A stretch of 64,000 nucleotides of DNA from Streptomyces sp. S.PB5 (GTDB lineage: Bacteria > Actinomycetota > Actinomycetes > Streptomycetales > Streptomycetaceae), in assembly GCF_030403745.1 (NCBI RefSeq), contig NZ_JAQMWP010000009.1, positions 1 through 64,000 of the forward strand. Reading direction: 5' to 3'. Position numbers and translations under genes: made by a program. Under the pieces are notes generated by a model. The model saw only the letters and a list, made by a program, of their open reading frames with translations. It searched no databases and had not been told where the DNA came from. This document shows, piece after piece, positions 40,548 to 51,165 of the stretch. The stretch's first letter is position 1, and each line of letters starts with the position of its first letter.

Positions 40548-41465
40548 ATGGGAGCCCAGCTCCGGGTCTACAAGCGTCGCATCCGATCCGTCACAGCGAC
40601 CAAGAAGATCACGAAGGCGATGGAGATGATCGCCGCCTCGCGTGTCGTCAAGGCACAGCGCAAGGTGGCGGCCTCCACGCCGTACGCGCAGGAACTGACG
40701 CGTGCGGTCACGGCGGTCGGTACCGGCTCGAACACCAAGCACCCGCTGACCACGCAGGCCGAGACGGTCGTGCGGTCCGCGGTGCTGCTCCTGACGAGCG
40801 ACCGTGGTCTGGCCGGTGCCTTCAACTCCAACGCCATCAAGGTCGCGGAGCAGCTGACCGCGCGTCTTGAGGCCGAGGGCAAGGAGGTCGACACGTACAT
40901 CGTCGGCCGCCGCGGTCTGGCCCACTACAACTTCCGCGAGCGCAAGGTCGTGGAGTCGTGGTCGGGCTTCACCGACGAGCCCTCGTACGCGGACGCGAAG
41001 AAGGTCGCGGGTCCGCTGATCGAGGCCATCGAGAAGGACACGGCCGAGGGTGGTGTGGACGAACTCCACATCGTCTTCACCGAGTTCGTCTCGATGATGA
41101 CGCAGACGGCGCTCGACGACCGTCTGCTGCCGCTCAGCCTCGAAGAGGTAGCCGCGGAGGCCGCGCCCAAGGGCGAGATCCTTCCGCTGTACGACTTCGA
41201 GCCCTCGGCGGAGGACGTCCTCGACGCCCTTCTGCCGCGCTACGTGGAGAGCCGTATCTACAACGCGCTGCTCCAGTCGGCCGCCTCCAAGCACGCCGCC
41301 ACGCGGCGCGCGATGAAGTCGGCCACCGACAACGCGGGCGAGCTGATCACCACGCTCTCCCGTCTTGCCAACGCGGCCCGCCAGGCCGAAATCACCCAGG
41401 AAATCAGCGAGATCGTCGGTGGCTCCGCAGCCCTGGCCGACGCGACCGCGGGGAGTGACAGGTAA
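40548..41465 (+). CDS. atpG: F0F1 ATP synthase subunit gamma
   Basis: A 305-residue central rotor shaft. The conserved N-terminal RIRSVTATKKITKAMEMIA and the C-terminal EISEIVGGSAALADA helices form the coiled coil turning inside alpha3beta3, and SDRGLAGAFN is also conserved. The stop codon overlaps the atpD start by one base (TAATG), which couples the two. Confidence 0.96.
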   Translation: MGAQLRVYKRRIRSVTATKKITKAMEMIAASRVVKAQRKVAASTPYAQELTRAVTAVGTGSNTKHPLTTQAETVVRSAVLLLTSDRGLAGAFNSNAIKVAEQLTARLEAEGKEVDTYIVGRRGLAHYNFRERKVVESWSGFTDEPSYADAKKVAGPLIEAIEKDTAEGGVDELHIVFTEFVSMMTQTALDDRLLPLSLEEVAAEAAPKGEILPLYDFEPSAEDVLDALLPRYVESRIYNALLQSAASKHAATRRAMKSATDNAGELITTLSRLANAARQAEITQEISEIVGGSAALADATAGSDR

Positions 41466-42901
41466 TGACGACGACAGTTGAGACGGCCGCTGCCACGGGC
41501 CGCGTCGCCCGGGTCATCGGCCCGGTCGTCGACGTGGAATTCCCCGTCGACGCCATGCCCGACATCTACAACGCCCTTCACGTCGAGGTGGCCGACCCGG
41601 CCCAGGACGGCGCGAAGAAGACGCTGACCCTGGAGGTCGCCCAGCACCTGGGTGACGGCCTGGTCCGCACCATCTCGATGCAGCCCACCGACGGTCTGGT
41701 CCGCCAGGCCCCGGTGACCGACACCGGTGCCTCCATCACCGTGCCGGTCGGCGACTTCACCAAGGGCAAGGTGTTCAACACCCTCGGTGAGGTGCTGAAC
41801 GTCGACGAGAAGTACGAGGGCGAGCGCTGGGGCATCCACCGCAAGGCCCCGAACTTCGACGAGCTCGAGTCGAAGACCGAGATGTTCGAGACCGGCGTCA
41901 AGGTCATCGACCTTCTCACCCCGTACGTCAAGGGTGGAAAGATCGGTCTGTTCGGTGGTGCCGGCGTCGGCAAGACGGTGCTCATCCAGGAGATGATCTA
42001 CCGCGTCGCCAACAACCACGACGGTGTGTCGGTGTTCGCCGGTGTCGGCGAGCGCACCCGTGAGGGCAACGACCTCATCGAGGAAATGGCCGACTCGGGT
42101 GTCATCGACAAGACCGCCCTGGTCTTCGGTCAGATGGACGAGCCCCCGGGCACCCGTCTGCGCGTGGCCCTCGCCGGTCTGACCATGGCGGAGTACTTCC
42201 GCGATGTGCAGAAGCAGGACGTGCTGTTCTTCATCGACAACATCTTCCGCTTCACGCAGGCCGGTTCCGAGGTCTCGACCCTGCTCGGCCGTATGCCCTC
42301 CGCGGTGGGTTACCAGCCGAACCTGGCCGACGAGATGGGTCTCCTCCAGGAGCGCATCACCTCGACCCGTGGTCACTCGATCACCTCGATGCAGGCGATC
42401 TACGTCCCCGCGGACGACCTGACCGACCCGGCCCCGGCCACCACCTTCGCCCACCTCGACGCGACGACGGTTCTGTCCCGTCCGATCTCCGAGAAGGGCA
42501 TCTACCCGGCCGTGGACCCGCTGGACTCGACGTCCCGCATCCTCGACCCGCGGTACATCGCGGCGGACCACTACAACACCGCGATGCGCGTCAAGACGGT
42601 CCTGCAGAAGTACAAGGACCTCCAGGACATCATCGCGATCCTCGGTATCGACGAGCTGGGCGAAGAGGACAAGCTCGTCGTCCACCGTGCCCGTCGCGTG
42701 GAGCGCTTCCTGTCCCAGAACACCCACGTCGCCAAGCAGTTCACCGGCGTCGACGGGTCGGACGTCCCGCTGGACGAGTCGATCGCGGCCTTCAACGCGA
42801 TCATCGACGGCGAGTACGACCACTTCCCGGAGCAGGCGTTCTTCCTCTGCGGTGGCATTGAGGACCTCAAGGCCAACGCCAAGGAGCTCGGCGTCTCCTG
42901 A
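41465..42901 (+). CDS. atpD: F0F1 ATP synthase subunit beta
   Basis: A 478-residue catalytic F1 subunit. The Walker A loop is GGAGVGKTVLIQE, the catalytic Glu lies in GVGERTREGNDL, Walker B is VLFFIDNIFRF, and the DELSEED-like region reads DELGEED here. It makes ATP from ADP and phosphate as gamma rotates. It starts one base inside the atpG stop. It is followed by hairpins before atpC. Confidence 0.98.
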   Translation: MTTTVETAAATGRVARVIGPVVDVEFPVDAMPDIYNALHVEVADPAQDGAKKTLTLEVAQHLGDGLVRTISMQPTDGLVRQAPVTDTGASITVPVGDFTKGKVFNTLGEVLNVDEKYEGERWGIHRKAPNFDELESKTEMFETGVKVIDLLTPYVKGGKIGLFGGAGVGKTVLIQEMIYRVANNHDGVSVFAGVGERTREGNDLIEEMADSGVIDKTALVFGQMDEPPGTRLRVALAGLTMAEYFRDVQKQDVLFFIDNIFRFTQAGSEVSTLLGRMPSAVGYQPNLADEMGLLQERITSTRGHSITSMQAIYVPADDLTDPAPATTFAHLDATTVLSRPISEKGIYPAVDPLDSTSRILDPRYIAADHYNTAMRVKTVLQKYKDLQDIIAILGIDELGEEDKLVVHRARRVERFLSQNTHVAKQFTGVDGSDVPLDESIAAFNAIIDGEYDHFPEQAFFLCGGIEDLKANAKELGVS

Positions 42902-42939
42902 ACTCCCTGAGTTCGAAGTGAACCCTGTGGTTCACGTCT

Positions 42940-42967
42940 GAGGGGGCGGGGCACGTCCCGCCCCCTC
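42940..42967 (+). terminator. Terminator-like hairpin between atpD and atpC
   Basis: GAGGGGGCGGG (42940-42950) pairs with 42957-42967 around GCACGT, followed by TTTCAC. A smaller hairpin GTGAACC/GGTTCAC lies at 42918-42935. Because atpC lies downstream, this probably attenuates the operon so that epsilon is made in lower amount, or protects the upstream mRNA. Confidence 0.65.
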
Positions 42968-43034
42968 TTTCACGCCCCTTAGACTTGTAACCAACACCCG
43001 GCAGAACCGCCGGGTGGTGACCCGAGGAGCCACC

Positions 43035-43409
43035 TTGGCTGCTGAGCTGCACGTCGCGCTGGTCGCGGCCGACCGAGAGGTCTGGTCCGGCGAGGCCACC
43101 CTGGTCGTCGCGCGCACCACGTCCGGCGACATCGGCGTCATGCCCGGTCACCAGCCGCTGCTCGGTGTGCTGGAGTCGGGCCCGGTGACCATCCGTACGA
43201 GTGATGGTGGAACGGTCGTCGCCGCGGTGCACGGCGGTTTCATCTCGTTCGCGGACAACAAGCTGTCGCTGCTGGCCGAGATCGCCGAGCTGTCGGACGA
43301 GATCGACGTCCAGCGCGCGGAGCGCGAGCTGGAGCGCGCGAAGGCGGAGGGTGACGCCGCCGCCGAGCGCCGCGCGGACGTACGAATCCGTGCGGCGGCG
43401 ACGCGCTAG
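43035..43409 (+). CDS. atpC: F0F1 ATP synthase subunit epsilon
   Basis: A 124-residue rotor-foot and regulatory subunit. An N-terminal beta sandwich (LHVALVAADREVWSGEATLV, GDIGVMPGHQPLLGVL) is followed by a short C-terminal helical part (ERELERAKAEGDAAAERRADV). TTG at 43035 follows CGAGGAGCC. The slightly longer GTG frame overlaps the ribosome binding site. It is the last gene of the operon, with a terminator after it. Confidence 0.95.
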   Translation: MAAELHVALVAADREVWSGEATLVVARTTSGDIGVMPGHQPLLGVLESGPVTIRTSDGGTVVAAVHGGFISFADNKLSLLAEIAELSDEIDVQRAERELERAKAEGDAAAERRADVRIRAAATR

Positions 43410-43434
43410 CCTGCGCGAGACCGTATGACGTCAC

Positions 43435-43480
43435 TCAGCCGCGGCTGGGACCGGAGCAATCCGGCCCTGGCCGCGGCTGA
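43435..43480 (+). terminator. Terminator of the atp operon
   Basis: TCAGCCGCGGC (43435-43445) pairs with 43470-43480. The loop contains an inner CCGG/CCGG pair, and a run of six Ts follows at 43495. Confidence 0.75.
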
Positions 43481-43552
43481 GGCAAATATGGATGTTTTTT
43501 CCGTTCCGTTACCTCAATTGAAGGTACCTAGGAGACGAGGAGGTCGGTGTCG

Positions 43553-43999
43553 ATGGTCCTCGCTCTGACTGTGTGCGGAATCGTCGTGGCGCTCGTGGTG
43601 CTGGGACTGTTCGTCTTCGGCCTCCGCCGCAGACTCATCCAGCGCTCCGGCGGCACCTTCGACTGTTCGCTGCGCTGGGACGTCCCGGAGAAGACCGACA
43701 CCAGCGGCAAAGGCTGGTCCTACGGCGTCGCCCGCTACAACGGCGACCGCATCGAGTGGTACCGCGTCTTCTCCTACGCCTACCGCCCCCGCCGCGTCCT
43801 GGAGCGCGCCGCGATCGAGGTCGCCGGGCGCCGGCTCCCCGAGGGCGAGGAGGAGCTGGCTCTGCTCTCCGACGCCGTCATCCTGACCTGTCTGCACCGG
43901 GGCACGCGCCTTGAACTCGCCATGAGCGAAGACGCGCTGACCGGTTTCCTCGCGTGGCTGGAAGCAGCCCCGCCCGGTCAGCGCGTCAATGTCGCCTAG
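43553..43999 (+). CDS. DUF2550 membrane-anchored protein
   Basis: About 148 residues with a single N-terminal membrane helix (residues ~1-22, VLALTVCGIVVALVVLGLFVFG) and a soluble domain with GGTFDCSLRWDV, WSYGVARYNGDRIEWYRVFSYAYRPRR. This is the actinobacterial DUF2550 family found next to the atp operon. The function is unknown. ATG at 43553 is preferred because GAGGAGG ends nine bases upstream. The GTG at 43547 would be too close. Confidence 0.85.
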   Translation: MVLALTVCGIVVALVVLGLFVFGLRRRLIQRSGGTFDCSLRWDVPEKTDTSGKGWSYGVARYNGDRIEWYRVFSYAYRPRRVLERAAIEVAGRRLPEGEEELALLSDAVILTCLHRGTRLELAMSEDALTGFLAWLEAAPPGQRVNVA

Positions 44000-44030
44000 G
44001 TGACTCTTTCGGGTGGTTCCCGAACGGCCC

Positions 44031-45857
<1,827 letters not shown>

Positions 45858-45933
45858 GCCGCGCCTCCTTGTCTGATTTCCTCGGGGGAGGGTGCTGGGG
45901 GCGCGACTGAGCCTTCACGCCCACGGTGCGGCG

Positions 45934-45975
45934 AGAATAGAAAGGTCTGGACCACAGGTCAATAGGTCTGGACCA
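45934..45975 (-). promoter_or_regulatory. Chitinase promoter with paired TGGTCCAGACCT repeats
   Basis: On the minus strand, TTGACC (45957-45962) and TATTCT (45934-45939) are spaced by 17 bp. Two identical 12-mers TGGTCCAGACCT lie at 45964-45975 and 45943-45954, one just upstream of the -35 box and one in the spacer, 21 bp apart. This is the known Streptomyces chitinase promoter architecture. The half-dyad also resembles the DasR operator ACTGGTCTAGACCACT. Confidence 0.85.
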
Positions 45976-46015
45976 GTGAGTGACCTGTCGGCGGAATTAA
46001 ACCTTCGGGCGCCCC

Positions 46016-46666
46016 TCAGATCCCCAACTCCTGCGCCAGTACGGCCGCTTGGACCCGGCTGCGAAGGTCCAGTTTGCCCAGCAATCGACTGACGTGTGTC
46101 TTCACCGTCGCCTCCGCCATGTCCAGGCGGTTCGCGATGTCCGCGTTGGACATGCCCTCGCCGAGGCAGGACAGCACCTCGCGCTCCCGGCGGGTGAGGG
46201 TGTCCAGGACCGCCGGATCGGCGCCCGGCTGCCGCACCGGCCTGGCGGCGAACTCGGAGATCAGGCGGCGGGTGACGGCGGGCGCGACGATCCCCTCCCC
46301 GCGGGCCACCGTACGGACCGCCTCGATGAGGTCCTTCGCCTCCGTGTTCTTCAGCAGGAACCCGGCGGCCCCGGCACGCAGCGCCCCGAACACGTACTCG
46401 TCGAGGTCGAAGGTGGTGAGCACGAGGACGTCCGCGAGCCCCTCCTCGGTGACCTTCCGGGTCGCCGAGACGCCGTCCAGCCTCGGCATCTGGACATCCA
46501 TGAGGACGAGGTCCGGCCTCAACTCCCGTGTCAGCGCCACCGCCTGCTCACCGTCCGCGGCCTCGCCGACCACCTCGACGTCGGGCGCACTGCCCAGGAT
46601 GAGGACGAGCCCGGCGCGTACGGCGGACTGGTCCTCGGCGACCAGGACCCGGATGGGCCGGCTCAT
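46016..46666 (-). CDS. NarL/LuxR-type response regulator
   Basis: A 216-residue regulator. The receiver domain is at 1-125 with VAEDQSAVRAG, phospho-Asp in LVLMDVQMPRLDG, Thr in VLTTFD and Lys in FLLKNT. The LuxR-type HTH is at ~150-212 (LTRREREVLSCLGEGMSNADIANRL, ATVKTHVSRLL). It overlaps the kinase gene upstream by 4 nt (ATGA) and so forms a two-component pair. The target is unknown. The neighbouring chitinase is transcribed in the same direction, but it has its own promoter. Confidence 0.93.
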   Translation of the reverse strand: MSRPIRVLVAEDQSAVRAGLVLILGSAPDVEVVGEAADGEQAVALTRELRPDLVLMDVQMPRLDGVSATRKVTEEGLADVLVLTTFDLDEYVFGALRAGAAGFLLKNTEAKDLIEAVRTVARGEGIVAPAVTRRLISEFAARPVRQPGADPAVLDTLTRREREVLSCLGEGMSNADIANRLDMAEATVKTHVSRLLGKLDLRSRVQAAVLAQELGI

Positions 46667-47844
46667 ACGGGGTCTCCTTCGGTGACGGGGAGGGCGGCGC
46701 GGACGGTCCAGATCTTGCCCTCCCGGGAACTCTCCGGACCGGACTCGAAGGTGCCGCCCAGCAGCGCCGCCCGCTCCCGCATACCCACCAGACCGGCACC
46801 GGAACCGGGTGCGCCGGGCCGGCCCCGATCACCGTACGGGCTGGTCACGGTGATGGCGAGGGCGCCGTCCGCCTGCCGCAGGGTCACGGTGACCCGGCCG
46901 GGGCAGGCGTGCTTGAGGGCGTTGGTCAGGGACTCCTGGACGATGCGGTAGGCGGCGAGTTCCACGGGCGCGGGCAGGCTGTCACCGTGCTCGGCCTCCA
47001 ACGTGACGTCCAGTCCGTTGGTACGGGCGCCCTCGACGAGAACGGTGACGCCGTCGAGGGTGGGGACCGCGCTGGGCTCGCCGTCTCCGTCGCGCAGGAT
47101 GCCGATCAGCCGTCGCATCTCCTCGAGGCCCTTGACGCTGTTCTCACGGATGACACCGAGGGCCTGTCGTGAGGTGTCCGGGTCGTCCAGGGAGAGCGCG
47201 GCGGTGGAGTGGATGGCGATCGCCGAGAGGTGGTTGGCGACCATGTCGTGCAACTCCCGTGCCATCCGGGCGCGTTCGGCGGTGACGGCCTGGGCGCGGT
47301 CCATCTCGGCGAGCAGCGCGGTCTGTTCGGCGCGCAGCCGGGCGGCCTCGGCGGCGTCGCGGTGGTTGCGGACGATCCAGCCGGTGGCGGCGGGCCCGTA
47401 CGCCACGACCCCGACGACCACCCCGATCAGCAGCGCCTCCGGCTTCCGCCACACCGCGAACGGCACCAGCGTCCCGGCCACCGTGAGCAGGCCGGTGATC
47501 CACTGGATGCGGCGGGCCGAGGCGAGCGGGCCGTACAGGACGGCCGCGTAGACGACGTCGGTGAACATCAGCACCGACGCGAGGCTGCCCTGGGTCACCA
47601 CGTCCGCGCAGATCGCGAGGGTGCCGGTCAGCAGGGCCGTGCGGGGTGCCGTGCGGCGCAGCAGCTCGCAGCCGGCCAGCACGGTGAGCGGCACCAGCAC
47701 CGGCCACGGGCCGTCGAAGAGGGTGATCGGGTCCTCGGGCCGCCGGGTTCCCAGCCCGAGGAGCACCAGCAACAGGCCGCCGAGCAGTCCGCCGACCGCG
47801 GCGTACACGTCGAAGCGGTGCGGGCGGGGGAGTCGTACGGCCAT
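46663..47844 (-). CDS. HisKA_3-type sensor histidine kinase
   Basis: A 393-residue kinase. Several N-terminal membrane segments (~15-150, VYAAVGGLLGGLLLVLLGL and others) form the sensor. The dimerisation box is MARELHDMVANHLSAIAIHS with the phospho-His. The HATPase_c domain has VQESLTNALKHA and GAGLVGMRERAALLGG. ATG at 47844 gives a normal N-terminus. The longer upstream frame has no membrane signal or ribosome binding site. It pairs with the overlapping LuxR-type regulator. The signal is unknown. Confidence 0.9.
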   Translation of the reverse strand: MAVRLPRPHRFDVYAAVGGLLGGLLLVLLGLGTRRPEDPITLFDGPWPVLVPLTVLAGCELLRRTAPRTALLTGTLAICADVVTQGSLASVLMFTDVVYAAVLYGPLASARRIQWITGLLTVAGTLVPFAVWRKPEALLIGVVVGVVAYGPAATGWIVRNHRDAAEAARLRAEQTALLAEMDRAQAVTAERARMARELHDMVANHLSAIAIHSTAALSLDDPDTSRQALGVIRENSVKGLEEMRRLIGILRDGDGEPSAVPTLDGVTVLVEGARTNGLDVTLEAEHGDSLPAPVELAAYRIVQESLTNALKHACPGRVTVTLRQADGALAITVTSPYGDRGRPGAPGSGAGLVGMRERAALLGGTFESGPESSREGKIWTVRAALPVTEGDPV

Positions 47845-48005
47845 GACCCCATCCAACACGGCGGGCCCGCGCTCCGCCTGATCCCCGTGAACGGTTCCGC
47901 ACTGCATCTTTCGATGTACCGGCACTTCGTCATCGGCGACGACGAAAGCGGCCAAAGGCGACGGGAGCCTGGAAGCGTGACCGAGATCCCGTTGAGGAGT
48001 GAGTC

Positions 48006-48671
48006 GTGATCGTCGCGCTGATCATCGCCTGCGAAGTGGGCTTCTGGGTGCTGCTGGCCCTGGGCCTGACCGTCCGGTACCTGCTGAAGCGGCGCCGGCT
48101 GAGCGTCGTCCTTCTGCTGTGCGAGCCGGTCCTCGAACTCGTGCTGTTCGTCGCCACGGCGATCGATCTCAAGAACGGCGCCGAACCGAGCTGGGAGCAC
48201 GGGGTGGCCGCGCTCTACATCGGCTACACCGTCGCGTACGGCCACTACACGATCCGCTGGCTCGACGGCCATGCCGCCCACCGCCTGGCCGGGGCCCCGC
48301 GCCCGCCGAAGCCCCCGAGGTACGGGCGGGCCCGCGCCGCTCATGAGGCGAAGCTGTGGCTGCGGGCCGTCTACGGGGGCGCGGTGGCGGCCGGTCTCCT
48401 CCAGCTCGCGATCTGGTACGTCGGGGACTCCGGCGACATCAGCTCGCTGCGCTCGTTCCAGTGGGTGGCCTTGCGGGCGGTCGGCATCTACGGCCTGATC
48501 GCCCTGTCGTACACCATCTGGCCGAAGAAGGAGCCGGCCTCGGCGCTCCCCGCCCGGGACCCGGAGCACGTCCCCGACGTCCTTGTCGGCCGTCAGGGCA
48601 AGGATGCTGCATCTCCCGGGGAACGCCGTACCCCATTGCCGCTGCGCGGCGGGCCGGACCCCCGGCAGTAG
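48006..48671 (+). CDS. Integral membrane protein of unknown function
   Basis: A 221-residue protein with about six hydrophobic segments: ~2-24 (VALIIACEVGFWVLLALGLTV), 34-52, 66-82, 118-136, 152-165 and 155-172 region (GIYGLIALSYTIW). A soluble Pro/Arg-rich C-terminus follows. GTG at 48006 follows TGAGGAGTGA. It is divergent from the two-component genes and convergent with the PduO gene, 10 nt away. No family is recognised. Confidence 0.7.
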   Translation: MIVALIIACEVGFWVLLALGLTVRYLLKRRRLSVVLLLCEPVLELVLFVATAIDLKNGAEPSWEHGVAALYIGYTVAYGHYTIRWLDGHAAHRLAGAPRPPKPPRYGRARAAHEAKLWLRAVYGGAVAAGLLQLAIWYVGDSGDISSLRSFQWVALRAVGIYGLIALSYTIWPKKEPASALPARDPEHVPDVLVGRQGKDAASPGERRTPLPLRGGPDPRQ

Positions 48672-48681
48672 GCCGGATTCC

Positions 48682-49254
48682 TCAGCGTTCGCCGCCAGGG
48701 ACCCACAGCACATCACCCACGGCCTTGTTCGCCGTCCGCGCCAGAATGAACAAGAGGTCCGACAGCCGGTTCAGGTACGTCGCCGTCAGCGGGTTCATCA
48801 CCTCGCCGTGGACCTCCAGAGCCGCCCAGGTGGACCGCTCCGCACGGCGTACCACCGTGCACGCCTGGTGCAGCAGGGCCGCGCCGGGCGTGCCGCCGGG
48901 CAGGATGAACGACCGGAGCTTGTCCAGCCGCTCGTTGAACAGGTCGCAGTCCGCCTCCAGCTTGTCGATGTAGAACTGCTCGACCCTGAGCGGCGGGAAC
49001 TGCGGGTTCTCGACGACCGGCGTGGACAGGTCGGCCCCGACGTCGAACAGGTCGTTCTGCACCCGGGTGAGGACCTTGACGATCTCCGTGTCCAGCCCGC
49101 CCAGCGCGATCGCCGTGCCGATCACGGCGTTCGCCTCGTTGGCGTCGGCGTACGCGGAGATCCGCAGATCGGTCTTGGCGACCCGGCTCATGTCGCCGAG
49201 GGCGGTGGTGCCCTGGTCGCCGGTCCTGGTGTAGATGCGCGTCAGATTGACCAT
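48682..49254 (-). CDS. Cob(I)alamin adenosyltransferase, PduO type
   Basis: A 190-residue trimeric enzyme that transfers adenosyl from ATP to cob(I)alamin, making coenzyme B12. N-terminal ATP-binding signature RIYTRTGDQGTTALGD, then FILPGG, the RRAERS motif with conserved Arg, and NRLSDLLFILAR are diagnostic. ATG at 49254 is chosen because VNLTRIYTRTGD is the family start. The upstream sequence lacks a clear ribosome binding site and has a TACGCT box ten bases before, so it may be leaderless. Confidence 0.93.
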   Translation of the reverse strand: MVNLTRIYTRTGDQGTTALGDMSRVAKTDLRISAYADANEANAVIGTAIALGGLDTEIVKVLTRVQNDLFDVGADLSTPVVENPQFPPLRVEQFYIDKLEADCDLFNERLDKLRSFILPGGTPGAALLHQACTVVRRAERSTWAALEVHGEVMNPLTATYLNRLSDLLFILARTANKAVGDVLWVPGGER

Positions 49255-49564
49255 GAGGCCCAGCGTAGTTACGCCCCGGCGGTCCGGCAGCCGCCCGTGC
49301 CGGGCGTGAGACGGCCGCCGGGCGCAATCCGGACGAAGTGTCACGAGAGGTGCTGGTGCTTCTCGGCGGCATCGGGGAGCTGTTGAGCGTGAAGACGCTC
49401 AACTACGCCGTACGTGGCGCCGAATGACCCGTGCCGGTGTGATGTCCGTCAGATGAGACGTGACGCGCATTACTTACCGCTCACTCAGCTCCTCACGAAC
49501 GCTAAGGTCCGCCGGAGAGGCAATCTCAACAGCGGGTAAGGCGTACAAAAGGGGAGTCGCAACA
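49255..49564 (+). other. Gap between PduO and 3-hydroxybutyryl-CoA dehydrogenase genes, with a possible 29-residue frame
   Basis: Only a short frame, GTG 49338 to TGA 49427 (SREVLVLLGGIGELLSVKTL...), shows gene-like codon use. It could be a tiny gene or the remnant of a longer one. The rest holds the two divergent promoter areas. An AT-richer stretch near 49470-49510 (CGCATTACTTACCGC, GCTAAGGTCC) probably contains the promoter of the downstream dehydrogenase. Confidence 0.35.
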
Positions 49565-50413
49565 GTGGCACGGAAGCTTGCCGTCATCGGCGCCGGCTTG
49601 ATGGGTTCCGGGATCGCCCAGGTCTCCGCGCAGGCGGGCTGGGACGTCGTCCTGCGGGACGTCACCGACGAGGCTCTCAGGCGTGGCACCGACGGCATCA
49701 AGGCCTCGTACGACAAGTTCGTCAGCAAGGGCAAGCTGGAGGCGCACGACGCCGACGCCGCCCTCGGCCGGATCACCGCGACCACCGATCTGGACGCCGC
49801 CGCGGACGCCGACATCGTCGTCGAGGCCGTCTTCGAGAAGCTGGAGGTGAAGCACGAGATCTTCCGCGCGCTCGACAAGATCGTGCGGGACGACACCGTG
49901 CTCGCCTCCAACACCTCCGCCATCCCGATCACCAAGATCGCGGCGGCCACCGAGCGCCCCGAGCGGGTCGTCGGTGTGCACTTCTTCTCGCCGGTGCCGA
50001 TGATGCAGCTCGTCGAGCTGGTCCGCGGCTACAAGACGAGCGACGAAACCCTCGCCACCGCGCGGGAGTTCGCCGAGTCCGTCGGCAAGACCTGCATCGT
50101 CGTCAACCGGGACGTGGCCGGCTTCGTGACCACCCGGCTCATCTCCGCCCTCGTCGTCGAGGCGACCAAGCTCTACGAGTCCGGTGTCGCCACCGCTGAG
50201 GACATCGACCTCGCCTGCAAGCTGGGCTTCGGCCACGCCATGGGACCGCTCGCCACGGCGGACCTCACGGGCGTCGACATCCTGCTGCACGCCACCAGCA
50301 ACATCTACACCGAGACCCAGGACGAGAAGTTCGCTCCGCCGGAGCTGATGCGCCGGATGGTTGACGCCGGTGACATCGGGCGCAAGAGCGGGCAGGGCTT
50401 CTACAAGCACTGA
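49565..50413 (+). CDS. 3-hydroxybutyryl-CoA dehydrogenase
   Basis: A 282-residue NAD(P)-dependent enzyme that reduces acetoacetyl-CoA to 3-hydroxybutyryl-CoA or runs in reverse. In Streptomyces it feeds the ethylmalonyl-CoA and butyryl-CoA routes. The Rossmann loop is VIGAGLMGSGIAQ, the catalytic region is GVHFFSPVPMMQLVE with the His, and the C-terminal domain carries VNRDVAGFVTTRL and GRKSGQGFYKH. GTG at 49565 follows AGGGGAG. Confidence 0.93.
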   Translation: MARKLAVIGAGLMGSGIAQVSAQAGWDVVLRDVTDEALRRGTDGIKASYDKFVSKGKLEAHDADAALGRITATTDLDAAADADIVVEAVFEKLEVKHEIFRALDKIVRDDTVLASNTSAIPITKIAAATERPERVVGVHFFSPVPMMQLVELVRGYKTSDETLATAREFAESVGKTCIVVNRDVAGFVTTRLISALVVEATKLYESGVATAEDIDLACKLGFGHAMGPLATADLTGVDILLHATSNIYTETQDEKFAPPELMRRMVDAGDIGRKSGQGFYKH

Positions 50414-50586
50414 GCATCAGCACCATCAGGCACTGAAACCGCACACGCCCCTGGAGTCTCACACTCAGGGGTGAATTCGGTATCGGTTCGCTTACAGACG
50501 GCAACCTCTGGCCGCCTTACGCAGTCAGAGGTTGCATCACCGGACTTCACATTCGCGGAGCACGAGACGCACCACGGGGAGTGCAT

Positions 50587-50910
50587 ATGTTCATCAGGGG
50601 CGACCACGCCGAGCTGGTCGTCGGGGGCCGCCTCGACGTCCGCAGCGCGGCGGACGCCCGTACGGTCCTGCACACGGCCGTCGACGACGGAGTCGGCGAT
50701 CTGGTGCTGGACCTGTCCGAGCTCGACTCCTGGGACGCCACCGGACTCGGGGTGATCATGGGGGCCCACCGCAGGGCCGGCCGCTGCGGCCGGCGCCTGG
50801 TGCTGCGCGACGTACCGCCGCAGATGCAGCGCCTGCTGGTGGCCACCCGGCTGCACCGGATCCTGGCGATCGAGGGCGGTATCGGGGTGGAGTCACTGCC
50901 CCGGGTGTGA
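50587..50910 (+). CDS. STAS-domain protein (anti-sigma factor antagonist-like)
   Basis: A 107-residue single STAS domain. LVVGGRLDVRSAADARTVL, DLVLDLSELDSWDATGLGVIMGAHRRA (the phospho-Ser region) and RRLVLRDVPPQ are visible. The usual phosphorylated DSSGLG serine is replaced: the motif reads DSWDATGLG, leaving Thr as the only possible acceptor. ATG at 50587 follows GGGGAG by five bases. No anti-sigma kinase is adjacent. It sits 175 bp downstream of the dehydrogenase. Confidence 0.82.
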   Translation: MFIRGDHAELVVGGRLDVRSAADARTVLHTAVDDGVGDLVLDLSELDSWDATGLGVIMGAHRRAGRCGRRLVLRDVPPQMQRLLVATRLHRILAIEGGIGVESLPRV

Positions 50911-51165
50911 CCCCTTGTGTGGACGCGATGTGAGGGCCGGGTGTTGCGTCTGTGAAACGCAGGTCGCGCACAATCCTCACGAGACTGTGACGTCTCGGAC
51001 GGCGCGGTACCCCGGACTGTCGTAGATACTGTGCGAAGGTTTAGGGTTCGGTCGCCCGCTGAGTGAACGTCCCTGTATGAGCGGGCCCGGACCAGAAGCG
51101 ACAGCGCGGTGTGCAGCAAGGCCGGGAGGGGCTCGGCACACGACGCTTTTGGGGGGCTTGAACCT

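Noticed and set aside
38676..41294. 872-residue minus-strand frame opposite atpH-atpA-atpG
   Set aside because: Antisense shadow. The plus-strand genes carry all ATP synthase signatures.
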